Positions 35,547 through 44,954 are shown, numbered from the stretch's first letter. The stretch is DNA of 64,000 nucleotides from Chloroflexota bacterium (GCA_013112575.1 JABFGG010000017.1:32482-96481), one strand, 5' to 3'. Program-made: numbers and translations. The notes: a model not told the origin generated them from the sequence alone.

Positions 35547-37946
35547 ATGAGCAGAATGGGGCGAGATGAGGCTACACTCTCTGAAGACCAAAAGCAGTTA
35601 AATAACTTGCTGAGCATTTTGCCTGGCATGTTTTATCGTTGCCACAATGACCCAGAATGGACCATGCAATTTGTCAGTGAAGGTTGTCTGGACCTGACCG
35701 GATACCAACCGGATGATCTCGTGAACAATAACCGCATTTCCTATGGCGATATTGTCCATGTAGATGACCGCCAACGGGTGTGGGATGTAGTTCAGGCTGC
35801 TAATGAAGCAAATACGCGTTTCACGGTCTCCTATCGGATTATTTCTGCTGATGGCGAGGAAAAATGGGTCTGGGAACAAGGCCTGGTTATGCCGGCTGGT
35901 GAAAATGAACTATCCCAGGTTGAAGGCATCATTACAGATATCACTGAGCTGATTCAAACTGAACAGGCTTTGAGTGAAAGAGAAGCCCGACTGCGAAGCA
36001 TTTTCCTGGCCGCTCCGGTTGGTATCGGCATTGTCAGCAATCGTGTTCTCTTAGATGTGAATGATCGCATTTGTGAGATCACGGGTTATTCAAAGAATGA
36101 GCTCGTTGGTAAAAAATCTACGATCCTCTACCCTTCACAAGTAGAGTTTGATCGTGTTGGTGTCGAGAAATATAAACAGATTGAAGAAGAGGGCACTGGC
36201 ACCGTAGAGACACAATTCAAACGTAAAGATGGCCAGCTCATTGATGTCTTGTTAAGCTCCACGCCTATCGATCCCAAAGATTTGTTGGCAGGAGTTACTT
36301 TTACGGCTTTGGATATCACAGATCGCAAGCAAGCCGAAAAGGATATTCTGGATTACACGCGGCGTATCGAAGCGCTTTTAGAAGTTGATAATCTGATCAC
36401 TTCAAGTTTAGAGATAGACCAGGTCTTAGCCTTCATCATGACTGAACTGGAAAAAGTGATTACTTATGATTCGACCACTGTCCAATTACTTCGAGATAAC
36501 CATCTTGAAGTCGTGGCAGCATACGGCTTTCCTCGTTCTGAGCGGGTTGAAGGAATAGTCTTTCCGCTTGAATCAGAGTTCCCTAATTTTGAAGTAATCA
36601 CTACAAGAGAAGTCTTAGCCTTAGAAGATATCTCGCAAGCATACCCTCACTTTAGAACTGAAGCCAATAAATATTTATCTGCGGAGATTTGCTCCTGGCT
36701 GGGTGTTCCTTTGATCTCAAAAGGAAACATTATTGGCATGTTGGCTTTAGATAGGACAGAAATAAATCCATTTTCGAAGGATGAAATTCGTTTGGTGACA
36801 GCGTTCGCTAATCAGGCTGCTTCTGCACTTGAGAATGCGCGCCTGTTTAGCGACGCCAATCGGCGTCTGGAGCGGCTGACTTCTTTATCCCTTATTGACG
36901 ACTCTATTAGTGCTTCACTTGATTTGCGTGAAACCCTAAATGTCTTTTTAGGGCAGGTTGTAACCCAATTGCAGGTCGATGCTGCTGATGTTCTTTTGTA
37001 TAAGCCTGATACACAGACGCTGGAATATGAATCCGGTATAGGCTTTAGGACTTCAGTACTTCAGCATACCCGCTTGCGTTTGGGGCAAAGCCATGCTGGA
37101 CTAGCCGCCCTTGAGCGCCGTCTCATTGAGATTCCGGATTTGAATCGTGTCGAAACCGACTTTCCTCAATTGCCGCAATTTACGCAAGAAGCTTTCATTT
37201 CTTATTATGGCGTGCCGCTGATTGCTAAAGGCGACATTGTCGGCGTTTTAGAAATCTTCAATCGCACCTGCCTAGAGCCGGATCCTGAATGGAATGGCTT
37301 TTTGAACACTCTGGCCACGCAGGCTGCGGTAGCAATCGACAATGCCACCCTCTACGACGAATTGCATCGTTCTAATGAGAATCTGGTGGCGGCTTATGAT
37401 GCGACTATTGAAGGCTGGGCCCGTGCTCTGGAGCTTCGTGATCAGGTGACCGAAGAACACGCCCGCCGCGTTGTCGATCTCGTGATTAAACTGGCCAGCA
37501 GCTTTGATATTTCCGGTGAGGATCTTACGCACATACGCCGTGGAGCTCTTCTGCACGACATCGGCAAAATGGGTGTTCCCGACTCGATTCTCCAGAAAAA
37601 AGGAAACCTGACCGACGCCGAATGGGATATCATGCGCCAACACACCACTTTCGCATATGAGATGCTCAAATCGGTTGATTATTTGCGCCCTGCTTTGGAA
37701 ATCCCCCTCTGCCATCACGAAAAATGGGATGGTACTGGCTACCCAAGCGGATTGACTGGTGAGCAAATCCCCCTCGCTGCCCGTATCTTTGCTGTTGTTG
37801 ATGTATTCGATGCACTCTTGTCAGACCGCCCCTATCGCAAAGCCTGGTCAAAAGATAAAGTTTTGTCACACATTAGGCAACAATCAGGAGTCCATTTCGA
37901 TCCAGAAGTTGTGGAAAGGTTTCTTAAGATTATTCTGGTAGACTGA
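35547..37946 (+). CDS. PAS-PAS-GAF-GAF-HD-GYP signalling protein
   Basis: A 799-residue cytoplasmic sensor with no membrane segment. Two PAS domains come first (about 20-140 and 150-265, the second ending in the PAC-like ITDRKQAE). Two GAF domains follow (about 285-440 and 450-620, with SWLGVPLISKGNIIGML and YYGVPLIAKGDIVGVLEIFN). An HD-GYP domain ends the chain (about 640-799: HARRVVDL, LLHDIGKMGV near 670, HHEKWDGTGYPSGL, ARIFAVVDVFDALLSDRPYR). It probably hydrolyses cyclic di-GMP in response to an unknown signal. The start has GAGG at short distance. The catalytic domain is close to that at 2185-2976. Confidence 0.92.
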   Translation: MSRMGRDEATLSEDQKQLNNLLSILPGMFYRCHNDPEWTMQFVSEGCLDLTGYQPDDLVNNNRISYGDIVHVDDRQRVWDVVQAANEANTRFTVSYRIISADGEEKWVWEQGLVMPAGENELSQVEGIITDITELIQTEQALSEREARLRSIFLAAPVGIGIVSNRVLLDVNDRICEITGYSKNELVGKKSTILYPSQVEFDRVGVEKYKQIEEEGTGTVETQFKRKDGQLIDVLLSSTPIDPKDLLAGVTFTALDITDRKQAEKDILDYTRRIEALLEVDNLITSSLEIDQVLAFIMTELEKVITYDSTTVQLLRDNHLEVVAAYGFPRSERVEGIVFPLESEFPNFEVITTREVLALEDISQAYPHFRTEANKYLSAEICSWLGVPLISKGNIIGMLALDRTEINPFSKDEIRLVTAFANQAASALENARLFSDANRRLERLTSLSLIDDSISASLDLRETLNVFLGQVVTQLQVDAADVLLYKPDTQTLEYESGIGFRTSVLQHTRLRLGQSHAGLAALERRLIEIPDLNRVETDFPQLPQFTQEAFISYYGVPLIAKGDIVGVLEIFNRTCLEPDPEWNGFLNTLATQAAVAIDNATLYDELHRSNENLVAAYDATIEGWARALELRDQVTEEHARRVVDLVIKLASSFDISGEDLTHIRRGALLHDIGKMGVPDSILQKKGNLTDAEWDIMRQHTTFAYEMLKSVDYLRPALEIPLCHHEKWDGTGYPSGLTGEQIPLAARIFAVVDVFDALLSDRPYRKAWSKDKVLSHIRQQSGVHFDPEVVERFLKIILVD

Positions 37947-38043
37947 TCTAGTATGCTCAAAACTTGTTCTTCTCAATGATATTTTTCTAGCTGATCCCTT
38001 TTATATTCTCGTTTTGATCAATACGAAGAGACAGAACTTGATT

Positions 38044-38484
38044 TCACTCTGCTGTACTTGGTTTAGTCGCCATCCCCTTTGTCGCTCGCCATACGACCAA
38101 AAATGAGATCAGCCCGAGTGGGATGAATAAAGGGAAGAAACATAAGGCAAAGGCCAGTGCACTGATGGCTGCAAATGCCTGGATTTCCATATCGGGAATA
38201 ACTTGAGCTTCGCCAACACAACTGACCTCTGTAGGGGTCATGCTGGTTCCCCCGGCGCTGTCGAATGAATCGGTCTCAAAAGAAGCGCCTTCTTCCGCAA
38301 CCAGGCTGGTGCCTTCTGGGCATACAAACGGGCTGACGGCATTGTATGCAAAACTCGCCTCGCTGGCTGCTAACACCCCACCAATCGTGGGGCCCGCAAA
38401 AATTGCAATGAACCCGATTGCCACGCCGAGGATCAACAGCATGAACATTTGGATTCCTAAAACTACAACAATGCGTTTCAACAT
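38044..38484 (-). CDS. Small two-TM membrane protein
   Basis: 146 residues with hydrophobic segments at about 5-35 and 105-135, joined by an extracytoplasmic-looking loop with two Cys (VCPEG and VSCVG) that could pair. I recognise no family. AAGGAG is present upstream of the ATG (minus strand GAAGGAGCGCC). The gene is alone: the convergent HD-GYP gene ends 97 bases away, and the M20 gene lies upstream on the same strand. Role unknown. Confidence 0.65.
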   Translation of the reverse strand: MLKRIVVVLGIQMFMLLILGVAIGFIAIFAGPTIGGVLAASEASFAYNAVSPFVCPEGTSLVAEEGASFETDSFDSAGGTSMTPTEVSCVGEAQVIPDMEIQAFAAISALAFALCFFPLFIPLGLISFLVVWRATKGMATKPSTAE

Positions 38485-38583
38485 CTAGGCGCTCCTTCTG
38501 AAAGGGTTTATTGAGTGGCTTTCCTGTCCTTTCAACAAAATAACGGTTAACAAGTGAGAAAGGTTACAGACTAGATTGTGTAG

Positions 38584-39738
38584 CTAAGAGCAATAGCTGG
38601 TTGCTGTCTCTGCAAGCACTTCCGCCAGATCATAAACCGAATCCAACCCTACCCACTCTTCTGCCGAATGTAAGCCGTCCCCTTTGGGCCCCAACAAAAT
38701 GGTTTCAATCCCTGCCTCTGCTGTCAGGGCGGCATCTGTCCAAAAGGGAACCCCTATGTGTTCTTGGATAGAACCCAGATGTTTCGTCATTGCAGTTTCT
38801 GTTATACCAACGATCTCGGTACCCTCACCTGTTTCCAAAGCGGGCCGCTCCAGGTAGGCCTCAACTGTCGCCCGAAAACTCGCATCTTCAGCAGCAAGTT
38901 CATCGATGATTTCCTGCAATTCGGCAGTGATGTCTGCTTCAATCTCCCCTGGCAATGTTCGTCTCTCGATGTGCAGTTCACTTTTGGCAGCGTACACGCT
39001 GACTTCCGTTCCGCCCTTGAGCAAAGAAGCGTGCAAGGAAGGTGGCCCTGTCAAAGAGTGGGGGGCTCGCTCACGCGTTTCCCTTTCCAATCTCTCTAAT
39101 TCTGCCAGGAACCTGCCCATATGCATATTGGCATCAATGCCTACATCGTACCGGCTGCCATGGGCAGCTCGGCCGGTTGTTTGTACCCTGTACCAGATAA
39201 AACCACGATGCGCCCTGCATAACTTCATGTCGGTCGGCTCAGTGACGATGGCTGCGTCTGCCGAGTATTCCTTGAGGACATGCTCTGTGCCCAGGCTGGC
39301 ATATTCCTCATCTCCAACTGCTGCAATGATGAGGTCACCTTTGATATTAATGTCAGCTTCTGCAAGGGCTTTAGCTGCACCTATCATACTTGCCAGACTG
39401 CCTTTCATATCCTGGCTGCCGCGCCCATACAATCTCCCATTCACAATCTTTGCACCAAACGGATCATCCATGCCCTCAACCCCCACCGAATCCATGTGCC
39501 CGTTCAGCATCAGGGATTTGCCTCCACCACTACCCTTTAGAATGCCTATGACATTTGGGTGTTTTTTATCGATTTCCTGAACCTGGATTTCCAGACCGAT
39601 TTCCCGCAACTTGGCAGCGATGTATTCTGCAATTTTAACTTCTCCAGGCGCGCTTTCTGTCAGTGAAGGATTGCGTGAATCGATCCTCACTAATTCGGTA
39701 AGTACCTGCGTGATGTAATCTCTGTCAATGCTGAACAT
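38584..39738 (-). CDS. M20-family metallopeptidase/deacylase (ArgE/DapE type)
   Basis: A two-zinc hydrolase of 384 residues. Seen are LNGHMDSVGVEG with the first His-x-Asp near 80, the bridging Asp in GRGSQDMKGSLA near 111, VGDEEYASLGTEHVL with catalytic Glu near 143, the Glu ligand in VTEPTDMKL near 170, the dimerisation domain, and a C-terminal His (DGLHSAEEW). The subgroup (acetylornithine deacetylase, succinyl-diaminopimelate desuccinylase or a peptidase) cannot be fixed from sequence, and no arg or dap genes are adjacent. It closes the leftward run that begins with recA, 9 bases after the DinB-like gene. Confidence 0.85.
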   Translation of the reverse strand: MFSIDRDYITQVLTELVRIDSRNPSLTESAPGEVKIAEYIAAKLREIGLEIQVQEIDKKHPNVIGILKGSGGGKSLMLNGHMDSVGVEGMDDPFGAKIVNGRLYGRGSQDMKGSLASMIGAAKALAEADINIKGDLIIAAVGDEEYASLGTEHVLKEYSADAAIVTEPTDMKLCRAHRGFIWYRVQTTGRAAHGSRYDVGIDANMHMGRFLAELERLERETRERAPHSLTGPPSLHASLLKGGTEVSVYAAKSELHIERRTLPGEIEADITAELQEIIDELAAEDASFRATVEAYLERPALETGEGTEIVGITETAMTKHLGSIQEHIGVPFWTDAALTAEAGIETILLGPKGDGLHSAEEWVGLDSVYDLAEVLAETATSYCS

Positions 39739-39747
39739 GCGTGATTT

Positions 39748-40221
39748 TTAGCCGATCCACTCTTGCCACTGCTTGGGCAATTCCTTACCCATCGCGTTCA
39801 AGTAGACCCACACTTTCCCGTAGAAGATCAGTAGAGCTTCGGTATAGACTGTCAGGTTGATTTGAACAGGTAATTCCCAGCCCCCACGGTCGATGGTTTT
39901 GCTCTCCACTTCTTCCTGAGAAAGGGCTTCAATTGTGGCTCTCAAATCTTTATCTAATTCTGCATACCATGCCGTCAGCCTTTCGACGCTTGTTGCTAAT
40001 CCTAAATCTTCATTCTTGTAATCAAAAGTAAGCTTGAAAGTTTTGAAACCTTGCAGATAGCTGAACTCTGTTTCGCCAATCTGCTTACAAAGCTCACCCA
40101 AGGATGGATTGCCTTCGACTTTGAAGCTTAGGTCTTCATCGCTTAGAAGTTCCATCAGTTGCTTGCGGACTGCCTGGTATTGCTCAAAGGTAGGGTAGTA
40201 GCTTTCGATAATGCTGTTCAT
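39748..40221 (-). CDS. DinB-like four-helix protein
   Basis: 157 residues, probably a DinB/YfiT-type four-helix bundle. The N-terminal helix begins YYPTFEQYQAVRKQLMELL, followed by SLGELCKQIGETEFSYLQGF, and a later helix has LTVYTEALLIFYGKVWVYLNAMG. The usual metal-binding His triad is not clear, since the second helix has no His, so metal-dependent thiol transfer is doubtful. It sits in the recA-to-M20 run between the VOC and M20 genes with short gaps. Confidence 0.6.
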   Translation of the reverse strand: MNSIIESYYPTFEQYQAVRKQLMELLSDEDLSFKVEGNPSLGELCKQIGETEFSYLQGFKTFKLTFDYKNEDLGLATSVERLTAWYAELDKDLRATIEALSQEEVESKTIDRGGWELPVQINLTVYTEALLIFYGKVWVYLNAMGKELPKQWQEWIG

Positions 40222-40236
40222 AATAGAACCTAAACC

Positions 40237-40647
40237 CTATTTGTCCGTTTCCGTGAAGAAAATCTCTTCATAGATCTCAACACGGTTGCCATCCAGGTCC
40301 CGGATCCATCCGTGTTTGCCCCCTTCCCACTCAAGTTTTTTTTCTTCAACTTCCACGCCAGCAGTGCGCAATTTCTCCATGTAGGCTTCAAAGTTGTCCA
40401 CTCGCAAGCCCATTTGAAAACCGCGGCCCTTTTCTGCCAATGGCTCCTTGGCCTGGTTGATGGCAAACACCGGGTTCTGGCGTATCTCTTTGCTTTCCAG
40501 ATCGCGGGTCTCGAAAACGTGATAGTACGAAGTGCCATCAGGATGCGCTTCCATTTTGATACCGAGCACGTCTTGATACCATTCGGCTAACTTCTTTGAG
40601 TCACTACTATCAAAGAATGCCCCACCAAGGCCTTTTACGGATGCCAT
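40237..40647 (-). CDS. VOC-family (glyoxalase-like) protein
   Basis: 136 residues with the vicinal oxygen chelate fold. Paired beta-alpha-beta modules are visible: GLGGAFFDSSDSKKLAEWYQDVLGIKME, and later GFQMGLRVDNFEAYMEKLRTAGVEVEEKK, followed by KHGWIRDLDGNRVEIYEEIFF. The C-terminal Glu of NRVEIYE is a usual metal ligand, whereas His near the start is lacking. Relatives include glyoxalases, dioxygenases and resistance proteins, so the reaction is unknown. It is in the leftward run from recA. Confidence 0.78.
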   Translation of the reverse strand: MASVKGLGGAFFDSSDSKKLAEWYQDVLGIKMEAHPDGTSYYHVFETRDLESKEIRQNPVFAINQAKEPLAEKGRGFQMGLRVDNFEAYMEKLRTAGVEVEEKKLEWEGGKHGWIRDLDGNRVEIYEEIFFTETDK

Positions 40648-40670
40648 CTTTTGCTCCTATAGGATTGATT

Positions 40671-41147
40671 CTATTTGATTGAAATAACCTTGCCGCCCGT
40701 CATCTGCACCAATTGCTGGGGCGTGAGGTTGAATACGGCGTTAGGCGTTCCCGCTGCGGCCCAGATATCTTCATAGATCAGTAAGTCTTCATCGATCAAC
40801 GTGGTGATTTCAGTTGAATGCCCAATGGGAGGTACCCCGCCAATGGCGAAGCCGGTATGTTGCCTCACAAAATCAGCATCCGCACGGCCCAGTTTTTCCC
40901 CGATGATTTCTTTGACTGCCTTTTCATTAACCCGGTTGATGCCGCTGGCAATGATCAGGATGGGTTTATTACTTTGTTTCCCTTTGAAGATCAGTGACTT
41001 GGCGATCTGTGCTACGGTCGTGCCGATGGCATCTGCAGCTTCTTGGGCGCTGCGTGTGGTTTCTGAAAACTCGGTGACTTGCAGGTCGTATCCCAGAGCG
41101 GTTAGCGCGTCCTGCACTTTTTGTGCTGAGCTATTCAATGGACTCAT
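40671..41147 (-). CDS. YbaK/EbsC-family aminoacyl-tRNA deacylase
   Basis: 158 residues. The YbaK/ProX fold hydrolyses mischarged tRNA such as Cys-tRNA(Pro) or Ala-tRNA(Pro). Seen are the strand and helix TTVAQIAKSLIFKGKQSNKPILIIASG with the conserved Lys, VNEKAVKEIIG, and the GFAIGGVPPIGH motif near 105. A final DLLIYEDIWAAAGTPNAVFNLTP follows. The gene sits 6 bases after the lipoprotein stop codon and 23 bases before the VOC gene in the recA run. Confidence 0.88.
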   Translation of the reverse strand: MSPLNSSAQKVQDALTALGYDLQVTEFSETTRSAQEAADAIGTTVAQIAKSLIFKGKQSNKPILIIASGINRVNEKAVKEIIGEKLGRADADFVRQHTGFAIGGVPPIGHSTEITTLIDEDLLIYEDIWAAAGTPNAVFNLTPQQLVQMTGGKVISIK

Positions 41148-41153
41148 GGAAGA

Positions 41154-41768
41154 CTATGAATCCCCGCCGGTCTCAACGGGAACCTGTACCTGGATCTCCA
41201 TGAAGAATGGATCACCAAAGGCATTGCCTTCGGGGTCGTAGGCCTGCCAGGCGCTGCGGTAGGTGCCCGGCGAATTAGGAGCTGTGAAGATAATAGCTAA
41301 CTCTGCTTCTGAGCCGCTACGAGCCGGAAAGAGCGCCTGTGTGGTCTCTGCGCCCATAGGAATACCATCCGTCATCTGGATAGTGTAGCCCGCCGCCCAG
41401 TTGCAGGTACCGGTGTTCTCGACCAGCCAGCGTTTATCGATCTCTTCCCCTGCAAAGAATATAGTACCGTCTTCAACTGTAGCATCATCGATAAAACTCA
41501 GCCCATTTGTGCAGGGCACTTCTGGTGTATTGGTCGCGATTTCTGTGGCTGTTGGCCGTGTGATGGGGCTGGATTGGGGAGCCAAAGTAGGGGGAATGAA
41601 AAAATCCTCCTGCCCCTGACGCGCATCTTGCCCCCCGCAGGCGGAGAGCAAGATGGTGATAAACAATATCAGGATGGGGAGAGGGAGAAAGGCCTTAGAC
41701 TTCTTCCAATTCCTCTTCGAGTTCTTCCAACTCTTCTTCTTCGAGAAGTTCTTCAACCAATTCCTCAT
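41154..41768 (-). CDS. NBR1-type Ig-like domain lipoprotein, start uncertain
   Basis: A lipoprotein: a hydrophobic stretch ([17 protein letters not shown]) with a lipobox, then a Thr/Pro linker. One Ig-like domain follows, of the type found in NBR1 and many Chloroflexota lipoproteins ([73 protein letters not shown]). The only ATG before the signal lies at 41768 inside recA, giving a basic 26-residue leader and a 74-base overlap. A non-ATG start near 41666-41675 would be more typical. The frame further upstream is a shadow of recA. Function unknown. Confidence 0.65.
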   Translation of the reverse strand: MRNWLKNFSKKKSWKNSKRNWKKSKAFLPLPILILFITILLSACGGQDARQGQEDFFIPPTLAPQSSPITRPTATEIATNTPEVPCTNGLSFIDDATVEDGTIFFAGEEIDKRWLVENTGTCNWAAGYTIQMTDGIPMGAETTQALFPARSGSEAELAIIFTAPNSPGTYRSAWQAYDPEGNAFGDPFFMEIQVQVPVETGGDS

Positions 41769-42861
41769 CGTCAACTTCTTCTTCTTCGATTTCGCCTTTA
41801 ACGATCTCAGGGGGAGCAACTTCTCCACCCAACATCTCATGGCGGATTTGGGCTTCGATCTTTTCCAACAGGTCGAGGTTGTCACGCAGGACATCTTTGG
41901 TGTTTTCGCGGCCCTGTGCCAAGCGGTCATCGTTATACGAATAGAAGGAACCGCGCTTTTCGATGATGTCCATCTCGGTCGCCAAGTCCAAAAGGTCGCC
42001 GACCTTGGAGATGCCTTCATTATACATGATGTCAAATTCGACCGTCCGGAAGGGGGGAGCCACTTTATTTTTGACCACACGGATGCGTGTGCGGTTGCCG
42101 ATGATCTCCTGCCCGGCTTTGATGGACTGGATGCGGCGCACGTCGATGCGCACCGATGAATAGAACTTCAAAGCCATTCCGCCTGTTGTGGTTTCAGGGT
42201 TGCCGAACATCACGCCGATCTTTTGGCGCAACTGGTTGGTGAATATCATGGTGGTATTGGTTTGTTTGATCGCACCAGAAAGTTTGCGCAGCGCCTGTGA
42301 CATCAGGCGGGCCTGGACGCCCATGGTAGCCTGGCCCATATCGCCTTCCAATTCTGCGCGGGGCACCAGGGCTGCCACAGAGTCAATCACGATGACGTCC
42401 ACAGCACCAGAGCGCACCAATTCTTCGGCGATCTCGAGGGCATCTTCACCGGTATCGGGCTGGGAAATGAGCAGGTTGTCTACATCCACGCCACATTGGG
42501 CAGCGTAGCCGGGGTCGAGGGCGTGCTCCATATCAATAAAAGCACAGGTACCGCCGATTTTCTGGGCTTCGGCCACGATGTGCTGGCAGAGGGTGGTCTT
42601 GCCGGACGACTCGGGGCCGTAGATCTCGGTGACGCGGCCACGTGGCACACCGCCTATACCCAAAGCCATATCGAGGGATAAAGCGCCTGTAGGGATCGCA
42701 TCGACTTGCATGATGCTTTCTGCTTCGCCGAGACGCATAATGGAGCCGTCGCCGAAACGTTTGACGATATCGCCTAAGGCTTTATCCAGTGCTTTAGCGC
42801 GTGCCGGGTCGTCAGAGTTCCCCGGGAGGGCGCCGTTGTCTTTCTTTTTCTTCGCCATCAT
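41695..42861 (-). CDS. recA: RecA recombinase
   Basis: ATP-driven strand exchange and LexA co-protease. From the ATG at 42861 (GGAGG 8 bases upstream) it has 388 residues; the longer frame to 42891 lacks support. Walker A is [10 protein letters not shown], followed by [10 protein letters not shown], the RecA signature [27 protein letters not shown] and loop residues [17 protein letters not shown]. About 30 C-terminal residues are nearly all Glu, Asp, Val and Leu, more than usual. A clear promoter with a LexA-like box lies upstream. Five genes follow in the same direction with short gaps, at least the first overlapping. Confidence 0.97.
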   Translation of the reverse strand: MMAKKKKDNGALPGNSDDPARAKALDKALGDIVKRFGDGSIMRLGEAESIMQVDAIPTGALSLDMALGIGGVPRGRVTEIYGPESSGKTTLCQHIVAEAQKIGGTCAFIDMEHALDPGYAAQCGVDVDNLLISQPDTGEDALEIAEELVRSGAVDVIVIDSVAALVPRAELEGDMGQATMGVQARLMSQALRKLSGAIKQTNTTMIFTNQLRQKIGVMFGNPETTTGGMALKFYSSVRIDVRRIQSIKAGQEIIGNRTRIRVVKNKVAPPFRTVEFDIMYNEGISKVGDLLDLATEMDIIEKRGSFYSYNDDRLAQGRENTKDVLRDNLDLLEKIEAQIRHEMLGGEVAPPEIVKGEIEEEEVDDEELVEELLEEEELEELEEELEEV

Positions 42862-42888
42862 CTTTTGTACCTCCAAAGGTTGGTGAAA

Positions 42889-42907
42889 CAATTGTTTAGA
42901 ACAATTG
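42889..42907. promoter_or_regulatory. 19-bp palindrome in the recA leader
   Basis: CAATTGTT and AACAATTG, 8 bp each, flank TAG (or CTA on the other strand). It lies between the recA -10 element and the ribosome binding site, so it could be a second operator or a leader hairpin. Confidence 0.4.
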
Positions 42908-42923
42908 AGCGAAATCCTGATTT

Positions 42924-42951
42924 AGTTTAGCACGTTTGTTCGTGTTGTCAA
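42924..42951 (-). promoter_or_regulatory. recA promoter
   Basis: On the minus strand TTGACA (42951-42946), a 16-base spacer and TAAACT (42929-42924). The recA ATG lies about 60 bases downstream. Confidence 0.75.
42931..42942 (-). promoter_or_regulatory. LexA-like operator in the recA promoter
   Basis: CGAACAAACGTG on the minus strand matches the SOS core GAAC-N4-GTTC at all but one or two outer bases. It lies in the spacer between the -35 and -10 hexamers. Confidence 0.65.
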
Positions 42952-43134
42952 GTCAAAAGGAGGGTTGAAAAGAAGAACTCAATCTAATTGGCTATATGTT
43001 TCTTGGGTCATGAAGATTATTAGATTGTGGAATGGCAATGCCAAAGATTGCTTGGAGAAGCTTGACAAGAAGATAGTGGCTCGTACTCTCGTACTATTGA
43101 AAAGAGCTTTGTTTAATTAGGAGATGATATCCTG

Positions 43135-43809
43135 ATGGACCCAAAGGATCTTGAACTAGAAGCTCTACAAACTCAAATTGAAGTTGGCTTTCGTGACCTT
43201 CAGTTTGCCTACTGGATACTCGTTACAGGCCTATATGCATGGTTGATTTGGGGCTTGCCGTCCATATGGTTGCCTTTTGTTGATTTCGTCCGTTCGCAGA
43301 GTATTCTAGTGGCTATTATTGTGACTTTGATTTTGCCGGTTGGAGTGCCACTCATCATTTCTCAAACTGGGCTGTGTGCAGTATCTATTTATCTAAGGCG
43401 ACGCGAACTGAGTAACGATTCTGAAAGCGTGAATACGAAAGCGCAAGTAATTTCTGGGCGTACTCTTTTCTTTGCATTTATTATCGTATTAGTGTTTTTT
43501 CTGGGGAGCATAGTCCTGGAAGTGAGAACGAATGATGCCTCAGTGGTATTTCGGGGGATATACCTGGGGATAAGTATGGCCTTCGCATTCATCTATTTGG
43601 TGGTAGGTTTCAGAACCAAAATCCGACGTTATTATTTAATCCCCTTCGTTGGAGCGGGGGGTACTATTTCCATTGCTTTTATGCCCGTCCAGGTAGGCAT
43701 GTATCCATTCATAGTTAGCATCTTTTGGGCTGTCATGCTAACTATGAGCAGCATATTTGTATTTCTAACTATTGGGAAGAAGCAAAAGCAACAAGGAATT
43801 GATGTGTAG
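43135..43809 (+). CDS. Integral membrane protein, unknown family
   Basis: 224 residues with about six hydrophobic segments (WILVTGLYAWLIWGLPSIWL, ILVAIIVTLILPVGVPLII, LFFAFIIVLVFFLGSIVLEV, IYLGISMAFAFIYLVVGF, FVGAGGTISIAFMPVQVG, FIVSIFWAVMLTMSSIFVFLTI) and a basic cytoplasmic tail. AGGAG lies about 10 bases before the ATG. I recognise no family and no catalytic motif. The region before it (42952-43134) shows nothing firm apart from a possible 36-codon ORF. It converges with the M23 gene, whose stop lies 4 bases beyond. Confidence 0.65.
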   Translation: MDPKDLELEALQTQIEVGFRDLQFAYWILVTGLYAWLIWGLPSIWLPFVDFVRSQSILVAIIVTLILPVGVPLIISQTGLCAVSIYLRRRELSNDSESVNTKAQVISGRTLFFAFIIVLVFFLGSIVLEVRTNDASVVFRGIYLGISMAFAFIYLVVGFRTKIRRYYLIPFVGAGGTISIAFMPVQVGMYPFIVSIFWAVMLTMSSIFVFLTIGKKQKQQGIDV

Positions 43810-43813
43810 TTTT

Positions 43814-44941
43814 TTACGGAATGTTGCTGGGGGGCTGTGAATAAGGCAGTGTGCTTGTGAAGCCTGAAATCCCAGAGAACTTAAAATAGGTGGTGGCGCC
43901 GGGGAAGATCTCAAAATCGTAGCGCCAGGTTTCGCCGCCATGATCCAGCTTGAGGTAATACTTGCCTGCGGGGATATCACTGAGCACCAGGTTTTCCAGA
44001 TAGACCGGATCGGTATTGATGCCCTGGTTAGTACCGTAAGTATTGATGAACCATTCCTGGCTGGTGGATTTTGAGATGACGCGCACTTCGTGGCCCATCA
44101 TGTAATCCGTGCCGTTGAGCGTCAGTCGTCCAACCAACACGCCCCAACCCTGGGGCGGAGCCAGCCATAACTCGGGGTTCATGACGCTGTAGAACTCGCC
44201 TTCAATGTTGATACGCACTTCAAAATGCAGGTGTGGCCCCGTCACCAGGCCCGTGCGGCCAGAATAGCCGATCAATTGCCCGGCCTCGACCTCTTCCCCC
44301 GATTGCACCACAACACCGGATAGGTGGGCATATACAGTTTGCAGGCCGCGGTTCTCATAGCCAAAGTTGTGACGGATAACGATGGCGATACCATAAGGAT
44401 CTTCAGTGACCGCGTCGGGGTCGCCGCGGTAAAGGCCAACCCCAGTGAAGGTCACTTTTCCTGGGCCGGCAGCATAGACCGGGGTACTGACAGGGACGAT
44501 GAGGTCAATGCCGGTATGGGGCAGGTTGGGTCCAAAATTGATGGCACCGTAGCGGTATTCGATGTTGGGCCAGTTGATCTTGTCTGTGGCGATGGGACGT
44601 GTGAAGTAAAAATGGTCGTTATCATTGCGCGCCAGAGGCACGTCGTATATAGGAGGCCGCCAGATAGTGACCGGACGGGGTTCGGGCGTGGGCAGATCAT
44701 CAAAGGGATCGGGCAAGGGAGTGGCAACGATGGGGTTGGTTTCGAATTCAGAGCTTTGATCTTGCGGAGTAGGCGTGGCTGGGGATTCTGCAGTAGCTTC
44801 AATTGCCGGTTCGATGATGTCCGGCAAGATGTCCTGGGCAGCCTCTACCAGTGGAACAGCAGCCTGTGCACTGGGCTGACAGGCTGGCAATAAGGTGGTG
44901 GAAATCAGCGATATTACCAATAAGGACTTAAATTTTGACAT
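43814..44941 (-). CDS. M23-family peptidase lipoprotein
   Basis: A secreted cell-wall-type metallopeptidase. From Met11 of the frame (44941) it begins with a lipoprotein signal (SLLVISLISTTLLPAC, Cys near 21). After a linker comes the LytM/M23 domain: HTGIDLIVPVSTPVYAAGPG with the first His-x3-Asp, a central GIAIVIRHNFGYENRG, YAHLSGVVVQSGEEV, and GPHLHFEV with the last His pair. An extra C-terminal beta domain of about 120 residues follows (ISKSTSQEWFINTYG, PAGKYYLKLDHGGE). It is read 13 bases after the TolB-like gene and is likely co-transcribed with it. Confidence 0.88.
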   Translation of the reverse strand: MSKFKSLLVISLISTTLLPACQPSAQAAVPLVEAAQDILPDIIEPAIEATAESPATPTPQDQSSEFETNPIVATPLPDPFDDLPTPEPRPVTIWRPPIYDVPLARNDNDHFYFTRPIATDKINWPNIEYRYGAINFGPNLPHTGIDLIVPVSTPVYAAGPGKVTFTGVGLYRGDPDAVTEDPYGIAIVIRHNFGYENRGLQTVYAHLSGVVVQSGEEVEAGQLIGYSGRTGLVTGPHLHFEVRINIEGEFYSVMNPELWLAPPQGWGVLVGRLTLNGTDYMMGHEVRVISKSTSQEWFINTYGTNQGINTDPVYLENLVLSDIPAGKYYLKLDHGGETWRYDFEIFPGATTYFKFSGISGFTSTLPYSQPPSNIP

Positions 44942-44954
44942 CAAATGTTCACCA

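Noticed and set aside
41769..42080. Open frame upstream of the NBR1-type lipoprotein, inside recA
   Set aside because: It is an out-of-frame shadow of recA with Lys/Arg/Ser-rich low-complexity translation; only the part from about 41768 is credible.
43010..43120. 36-codon ORF upstream of the 43135 membrane gene
   Set aside because: It has no ribosome binding site and no recognisable features. Its stop overlaps the site of the next gene, which is interesting, but there is not enough support.
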